A DNA stretch of 64,000 bases from Scylla paramamosain (Eukaryota > Arthropoda > Malacostraca > Decapoda > Portunidae), in assembly GCF_035594125.1 (NCBI RefSeq), contig NC_087192.1, positions 8,322,501-8,386,500 of the forward strand. Reading direction: 5' to 3'. Positions 1-64,000 of this stretch are shown here, one piece after another; the stretch's first letter is position 1, and each line of letters starts with the position of its first letter. Under the pieces are notes generated by a model, which was not told the origin of the DNA, did not search any database, and worked only from the letters and a program-made list of their open reading frames with translations. The position numbers and the translations under genes are program-made.

Positions 1-455
1 CCTTTCATTCGCCTCTCTACACAGTCCCAGCAACAACATCCATTCCTTTCCTGTCTTCTCCACTCTTTCATTCCTATCATGCCCTAACTCAGTCAGTATC
101 ACTTGCATCATCTCATTCCTGTCTCTGGCATACTTCACACACTCCAGCACCACATGTTCCACCGTCTCATCCTTTCCCATGTCACACATCTGGCACACTT
201 TGCTGCGGGACTCAGACCACCTGTAACTCCTTGCATTCACACCCATACACTGTGCCCTTGCTCGGAAGGGAAGATCACCGCCCAGGCTTCCATCATACCA
301 CCTTTCATACCTCGGGGCCTCTTTCTCCTTGTACCATTCCAGGGTCTTCTTTCTTTCCATTTCATTCTTCCATTCATTCAGTCCCACACATTTCACTTTT
401 TTGTCTATCTCATTCTTCCATTTTCTCACATCCCATTCGGCTCCCACACTACAAG
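1..455 (-). mobile_element. LINE ORF2 C-terminal fragment, cut by the window edge
   Basis: On the minus strand one frame stays open from about 455 down to base 1, with no stop before the edge. The translation is charged and ends in a cysteine/histidine cluster (CQMCDMG, then EHVVLEC about 12 residues later), the CCHC-type knuckle seen after the RT domain of many non-LTR retrotransposons. It is preceded by a W/K/E-rich stretch typical of these tails. Plus-strand ORFs over the same bases are shadows. The part beyond base 1 is not visible, so clade and completeness cannot be judged. Confidence 0.7.
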
Positions 456-1340
456 CTGAAAAAGCAGAATACTAGTATTCATAAAGGAATTTTGTGGAAG
501 TAACAGCGACACTGCGTGAAGCTGAAGTCGATAGATTGAAACTCTTCGAGGTAATTCAAGGCAATGTAAGGTACTCATTTTATATATCTCATTATCCGCA
601 AAAATGCTTTCACGTCAGTAATCTACTATTCACTTATGTCCTTTAAATCACTGTACATATTATTTTCGCATCCATTTCAGACGAAAGTGCTGATTCGTAT
701 TGAAATTGAAGCCAGCACACTTCACCTGGAACCAAATCTTAACCTTTCACAACCGGAAAGAACTGCGTTAAGTTCTGTCACGCTGCAGCGAAATATCTTG
801 TAGAAATTAATGAACAGAAGGTGATTCCGAGCGGACTTCATACCTTCTTACTCTCCACCTGGTAGGACCTGGAGTAACAATGCATGACGCGTCTTCACTC
901 CATTCTGTCGAGATATATCTCATTTTCCTTTACTTAATAATAATAATAATAATAATAATATTTATTGGTCACGTAACATACATGAAATTTGTCTTGTGTG
1001 TTTTCATAAAAGACTGAATCATTCATACAAGGTCTAAAACTAACCGGTCTTATTAATCTAAAATATTCATACTCACACGATTAAATATATGTATATGTAT
1101 AAAACTCGTTTGAAAAGAATAAAATAATAAAAAAAATGGAGTACATAAAAAGATAACTGATAACTGGTTCCCAAGCCTTAGTATAGTTAGCTATGATATG
1201 TTTAGAGGACCACTATTTAAAATTTACTTCTTGCAATCATGTTCCTCTTTCCTGTAATGCTTTGTTGATCTTTTGTCCTCATCTTCTCCTTGGCTCTCTT
1301 TTTTGAGAAGATCATCTCCAGCTCCTCCCTATCCACACTA
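456..1340. other. Non-coding repeat-rich flank
   Basis: No ORF with recognisable similarity is seen. It contains an (AAT)n microsatellite at about 936-961 and AT-rich sequence. Nothing else is supported. Confidence 0.5.
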
Positions 1341-1343
1341 ATA

Positions 1344-1391
1344 CACACTTGCTGTATGTAGCGGCATACACACTTGCTGTATGTAGCGGCC
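1344..1391. repeat. Tandem duplication of a 25-bp unit
   Basis: The unit containing CACACTTGCTGTATGTAGCGG occurs twice back to back, differing only at its end. It lies just beside a LINE remnant. Confidence 0.75.
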
Positions 1392-1429
1392 ACCTCGATG
1401 AATCACAGCAGGTAATCAGTGACGGGCTC

Positions 1430-1660
1430 TTAGTTTAACCCATGCTTCCTACCTTGACTAGGGGGCAATATAGCTCCCGAGCTATATATCTTCTTTGGCA
1501 AAATTTCATCGTCCATTCTCATTAGATGCCTGAACCACCATAGTTGGTCTCTGATTTTTTTTGTTGTTACAGGTTCCACACTAATTTCTCTCAAAATATT
1601 CATGTTCCTTTTCTCATCTGTTCTTGTCAATCCAAACATAATACGTAATACTGTCATTTC
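1430..1660 (-). mobile_element. Decayed LINE reverse-transcriptase C-terminal remnant
   Basis: A 75-codon minus-strand ORF carries the sequence pattern that follows the RT domain in RTE-like non-LTR retrotransposons: VLRIMFGLTRTDEKRN, then IRDQLWWFRHLMRMD, then LPKKIY. The usual family form is 'sQLrWfGHvmRMdeerlPkk'. Only this short module is legible, with no RT catalytic box nearby, so it is a truncated dead copy. Confidence 0.7.
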
Positions 1661-3340
1661 TGCCGCTGTTATTTTGCTTTCATTTTTTTTTTACTAATTA
1701 ATTTTCATGCTAGCTCCATATCATATGCTGTGCTTAGTATCAAGTCAGAGTTGTTCTTAATGTTGGTTTATGAACGAACAGATTTTTTTTTTTTTCTTTT
1801 AAGGAGGCAGAAGATACAATCATATTACAGGATTTAAAAACTAGTCACGGCGCATTAGCTCCAATCTTGCATTCAATTAACCCCGTGCACTCCAATTAAC
1901 CCTCGAGCGGACTTTCATTACAAAAATTGTTAGCCTTTATATGAAAAATAATTAACAAATAACAAACAAATAACAAACATCCCAAATTTAGCTGCATACA
2001 AAAACCTCTGCTCTATCAACTGCTCCGCATAGATAAGTAATGCACATTAATGTATACATATAATAATCATTGCACAACTGGTACATGGTATACTGCACAC
2101 ATTACCTTGCACAACAAGTATATAATCTTATCGACACAAGGACCTCACAGGGATTACTAATTCAGATAGTGTATTTTGTTCTTCCTGGTGCGTAATCTTA
2201 CAAGGTAGAACTGAAAGTGTAAGAAGTTAGCTATGTGTTTATTTTTGTTGGGTAAATGCGAGCGAGTGTTAAATTGTGTACGTGCTGGGTGGATGTGTTG
2301 AAAGGATAGGATATGAGTGCGTGCGATGCTATGGGTGTATTGCCTGGTTATAGATGCTTATAGATGCTTATTAGATGCTTATTGAGCCTATGTAACGTTA
2401 ATGGGTACATTGAATGAGTGATGAATAGGTGGGTGACAGGTTGTGGATGTCATCTGGGTATGAGGTCACTACCATGCCTGATCGATTGATTGACTGATTG
2501 ATGGATGGATGGAGCGGTTGAATGAATAACTTCATATAGCGGTGCAACAATTAGCGGGCTACATGCAGGGGATTATCATTTTATTTTATTTATTTTATTT
2601 AGTTATTTCTTTTTTTTTATATAAATAAAGGAAAATCTACATGGGTACCAAATGTAGAGAAACGCTTGAGAGAAAATCTGCTATAAATTGCTTCACATAC
2701 ATTTGAATAGTGAGATCTAAGACATATCATTGTGCTATATGTTGTGCGACACTGTAGTAATAACGAAGTAAGTGTTATAGGGGCTGACTAACATGTCGGT
2801 GGTGACTTCACAGGCCGTGGCTACATGTCAGCATGATGGTGAGGATTCAAACACCTGTGAGCGTCGAGGTTCCAACCTATACAAAGAAACATTATCATTA
2901 TTATCATTGTTATTTTCTTGCCAGCTCATATAGTTGATACGCATTTCACGTGAAATCTGGCAGAAAGGGGATAAAGATCCTTTTCCTTACTGTACGTTCG
3001 CGTATATCATTCAATAAATGCAGCTGTCTTGCTATTAAGATTTTATATGCTTAAAAGTTCATAATCACCAAAACTTTGAATAGTGCCGTCTACTTTGTAT
3101 CTTAATGACCTAAAAGTTATCGTTTCTCAACGACAGTTATTTCTTTCGCAGTGATAAATGCATCGCTCAAATGAACATATACCTAAATATAAGTGACAGC
3201 AAAAGTCAACATCTTGCAGACTGAGGTAGCCGTAACTTGCATGATTAGCTAACATGCGGTTATCTTCCGCACTAAACTCGTCATAGTCACTTGTGTCTTG
3301 TGCATTGGGCAAATCATTAAGTAACATTGCTGGCTTCATA
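1661..3340. other. Non-coding flank upstream of PSME4
   Basis: AT-rich sequence with short homopolymers and small tandem motifs (TAGATGCTTAT copies near 2350-2380, GATT/GATG runs near 2480-2510). No supported gene. Confidence 0.5.
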
Positions 3341-3684
3341 ATTAATCTTTACCCATTGGTGTTCCTCGTTCACTTGTCGGGAACACGTATGGGAGGAACA
3401 CCTGGGCCGAGCAAGGTGGCGGGTGGTGGCGTCGCGGTGACGCAGTGGAGGAGTCTATGCTAGGTAGAGTTGAGAAGTTTTCCGTCATTGGTGAACCGAG
3501 AACAGCTGGAGCAGGTGGAACCAACCGACAATACCTTTGTAGCTGCTACAAACATGGCACAACTAGCTGTGAAAAAATCATCGTGAAAGCTGCAACTCAC
3601 CTCAGACTGACACTAGTGGTGCCGCCTGTAGCTGCTGGGCGCTAGGGCCTGGCAGCAATAGTACCTCGCAGGCCGTCGGGGAAC
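3341..3684 (+). promoter_or_regulatory. Putative PSME4 promoter and 5'UTR region
   Basis: This stretch is clearly richer in G, C and CpG than its surroundings and lies directly before the PSME4 start codon. It includes a CRE-like half site (GGTGACGCAG near 3436) and no obvious TATA box, as expected of a housekeeping promoter. An upstream ATG at 3457 opens a 62-codon reading frame closing at 3645. If it is transcribed it would be a uORF. The transcription start cannot be fixed from sequence alone. Confidence 0.4.
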
Positions 3685-34236
<30,552 letters not shown>

Positions 34237-34654
34237 TTTCTTACTGTTTTAGAGTTATAACCTAAATGTATTTATGAACAGAAACTACTTGTATTACGTC
34301 AAAAATGTGCAACTTGTGCTGCTGTATGATATTGTTCCAATATTTCCAAATATTTTAAGTCTTTCCGTAATGGGAAGTTTCATTTTGGTCATTCTAGCAC
34401 TTTGTGTTATAAGGAAACAAAAGCCTGTGGACTGCTGAAGAGTGACTGGTCTATTTGAAAATGTTTACACTGGGAATTTTTATTCCTTCTCTAATGAAAA
34501 TGTTTGTTATTCTATTTTGAGCCAGTTATTTATAAACATTGTAAACTTTTTTTAATTTTATTCTTCTTAATGCATGTTTTCATGAATTGCAAAAGAATAT
34601 ATTGGTGAAGTATTATAATTACTAATTATAATTTTAAGTGTGTCTGTGTATCCT

Positions 34655-34658
<4 letters not shown>

Positions 34659-34748
<90 letters not shown>
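34659..34748. repeat. (AT)n microsatellite
   Basis: About 45 AT units, roughly 420 bp after the PSME4 stop. Confidence 0.95.
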
Positions 34749-34750
<2 letters not shown>

Positions 34751-36589
34751 TTTTTTTTATTATTATTATTTTTTTAATGGAAATAGAGGTGTACTACCAG
34801 TTTACCTGCACATCCTCTAGTCCAGACAAAATCTCAAATGGGAGTTTCAAATTTCCACAGCCACCCAACTAGTTTGCTGGGCAACCATTTCCATTTCTCA
34901 TGGCACATTAAAATCTGGTTTTATATTTTATTAAAATTTTTCTTTTTCAATTAACGGGCCATTAGTGCCATCAGTTTATGCTGTTGCTAATAGGAATGTG
35001 TGGAAATGAATGTAGAAGAAAACCATTATTTTTTTTATACTTGAGGAATAAGTAAATATATACAGTAATTGTATACAGTAAATATATACAGTATTGTGAT
35101 TATTATATTTTTCAGCCGCCCTTCTAAGGCAATTGGTTTCTGTCATGTGAAACCCTATCACAGCCTTCCTATGGAGGAGTTCTTAGGAGCATGTGTTGGA
35201 TGGGTTGATGGATATAAATGTGAGGGTGTCAAGCAGTCTGGGAAGGTATCATTGAATAACTGCAAATAGCATAATTTGGTTCACCCATTTGTATGATGAG
35301 TCTCACCTCTACAATCCCACAAACTCTTTGAATTCTTGTTTCCCATGAATGGGTGCACTGTAAAGGGAAGTCATCTAACAGACCATGATTGAATAGTCAG
35401 TCACCTAATGACTATACTATAGTATGAAAAGTGGTGACCTTTGCTGGTCTGGCTGAATGATAAATGTAAGGCTTTAGAACATAAGGTGCTGGTAAACTGG
35501 TAGTTTATCTGTATTATATTGTAAATGCATCCATTGTATACTTTTTAGTGTGATGCAGTTTGTGTCTGAACCAATTGCTGCATTAAAATGAAGTCATTTA
35601 CTATTTTAGTTCTAATTCATTATAAAATGAATATAGATATGTAGTTTTGTAGGAGAGCACAGATTTTTATGAAGTTTGTTAAGATTTTACCTTGAAAGAA
35701 TTTTCTGCAGGGGAAGCTAAGGTACAAGTAGCTGGTGTCTTTGATTTGCCAGTACATGTGTAGAAAATGTACAGAATTTTGATATTACGTCTTTTTTCAG
35801 TTTTCTTTTTTATTCTATTTTTCTTTTATGATTTCATTTTATTTTATTTTTTTATTTTTATTTTTTTTTCTTTCCTTTTTCACCTAATTCAGGAGCTGTG
35901 AGTTTAGTGTGTAACATATACATATATTGTGACTAATCTGGTCTCCCATATCTGGAGACAAGTAGGAGCTGTAAAATGAAACCCAAATCAACTGAAGCTT
36001 AGTAGCAACAACTTTGTTGATATTGTTTGCTTGGAAACTCAGCATTCTTTCTTTCTTCTTGAAATATAAATGAATCCCTCATCATTTTCATATACCAAAG
36101 TTCTGTATAAATATAAATTTGAGAGTTTGTTGTATGCTGTATTTTTTTGCAATAGTAATTTCTTGCTAATGGTCGCAACCATGCATCCTTCATGGCAAGA
36201 GATGAAAAAAAACAATGTATTCTAACATTTTAGCTGTGATAAAACGGATTGCAGCCTTCTGATAATGTTAGCACCATTGGTAATTTATTACAGTTACAAA
36301 TCTGCATTAAAATGCAAAATATAAAATATCTTTTATAGCCTAAATGTAACACAAATAACACATTGCAAATTATGATTGACATGAAAATCTTTAATTACAA
36401 AGATCACATGAAAAGCTTCATCCATAAGAGCATCATCACACTATACCCCAAAATATTTCAGTCACACTTTGTATTTCAGGAATGATATGTATCCTTCCAG
36501 TAAATAAACACACACACACTCACACAAACACGTGTGTGTGTGTGTGTGTGTGTGGGTATTTACTGGTAAAATAAATACCATTCTTGAAA

Positions 36590-36717
<128 letters not shown>

Positions 36718-37252
36718 ATATGTATATATTCAAATATTCAAAATTAAATAACATCAAAATGTCTATTAAAAAGTCAAACTATTTGGTAAATGCAGTTTTT
36801 GAACTCAAATGTTATTACCCTCATTGTCATGGCAACACAGCAACAAAAATTATCCTCCCCCCCCCCCCCCACACACACCACACAATGGGAGGGAGGACCG
36901 GCCACCTCTGGCACCGGCAGGTCTGGCAGAGCGAGCTGAGGTCAGCTCGACGAGTGAAGCTGCACAGCTTGAGGTGAGTAGTGACTCTTGTACTCTCTAA
37001 AAGTATAAATTTCCACCAACCATGCCTTTGTATGGTTAATTTTAGGCCTCTCCCATCCCTCTCTCCCCGAATTGACCTGTGAATTGGCACCAGAAGATTA
37101 GACTATAAGTATGGTTGGAAGAATATAATGCCACCGTATTGCTTGCGTGAATTCCTGCCAGATGCGGAATGAGGGAACTGAGAACCCGCTGGCATAATAT
37201 AGCTGTGTTATTGTTTTTAGAATGAAACAAGAAGACATTACAGTATGTAGGT

Positions 37253-37333
<81 letters not shown>

Positions 37334-37346
37334 GTAGCGTCATTGG

Positions 37347-37360
37347 GTCACCATGGCAAC
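37347..37360 (+). promoter_or_regulatory. X-box (RFX transcription factor site)
   Basis: GTCACCATGGCAAC fits both half-sites of the X-box consensus GTNRCC-N(0-3)-RGYAAC with a 2-bp spacer. RFX factors use this site to switch on ciliary and axonemal genes. It lies 102 bp upstream of a consensus splice donor that likely ends a 5'UTR exon of the dynein gene, about 830 bp before its start codon. It is flanked by CGTCA/TGACG half sites. Confidence 0.65.
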
Positions 37361-37379
37361 GTGACGCGGCAGGACAGCG

Positions 37380-63863
<26,484 letters not shown>

Positions 63864-64000
63864 GTGAGTAAAGCTTGAATGCATTATTGTCTGTGCATGT
63901 CATTATCCATCTACAGTATCTATCTAGCCATCCTTATATCAATCTTATAGTTATAAAGCCAGAGTTACAGGAGTCATATAATTTTCACTCTTCTGCTTTC

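Overview
This is nuclear DNA of an arthropod, most probably a decapod crustacean. The evidence is short exons in long introns, very dense and long (CT)n, (GA)n, (CA)n, (AT)n and (ATT)n tracts, several decayed non-LTR retrotransposons, a tRNA-like SINE and foldback elements. The species call is an inference. No bacterial or viral gene organisation and no CRISPR array are present.

Layout. Positions 1-3340 are repeat-rich flank holding the C-terminal end of a LINE cut by the window edge and a second LINE remnant. Positions 3685-34236 (+) hold a complete proteasome activator PA200 gene (PSME4). I assembled 33 coding exons with consistent phases, 5868 bp including the stop, giving 1955 residues and ending in a C-terminal YYA motif. 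Positions 34237-37340 are intergenic. Positions 37347-38189 hold a putative promoter with an RFX X-box and a likely 5'UTR intron. Positions 38190-63863 (+) hold the first 43 coding exons (2307 complete codons) of an outer-arm beta-type axonemal dynein heavy chain (DNAH9/11/17 family). It covers the stem, linker, AAA1 and the start of AAA2, and runs off the right edge.

Insertions. Dynein intron 7 carries a 4.9 kb composite block (42080-47000). It is bounded by inverted arms of about 315 bp with TG...CA ends and an ACCT direct repeat, and is filled with broken LINE fragments in both orientations, including an RT plus RNase H ORF. PSME4 introns hold two foldback elements, a SINE, a jockey-like LINE fragment, and an antisense signal-peptide exon with its own TATA box but no visible second exon.

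The two host genes are in the same orientation about 4 kb apart. PA200 caps 20S proteasomes in the nucleus; the dynein is an axonemal motor. Nothing in the sequence shows that they work together. Points of interest are the X-box upstream of the dynein gene, three GC-AG introns, a large family-atypical insertion in PA200 exon 29, and the foldback and inverted-repeat structures. I found no clearly new biological system.
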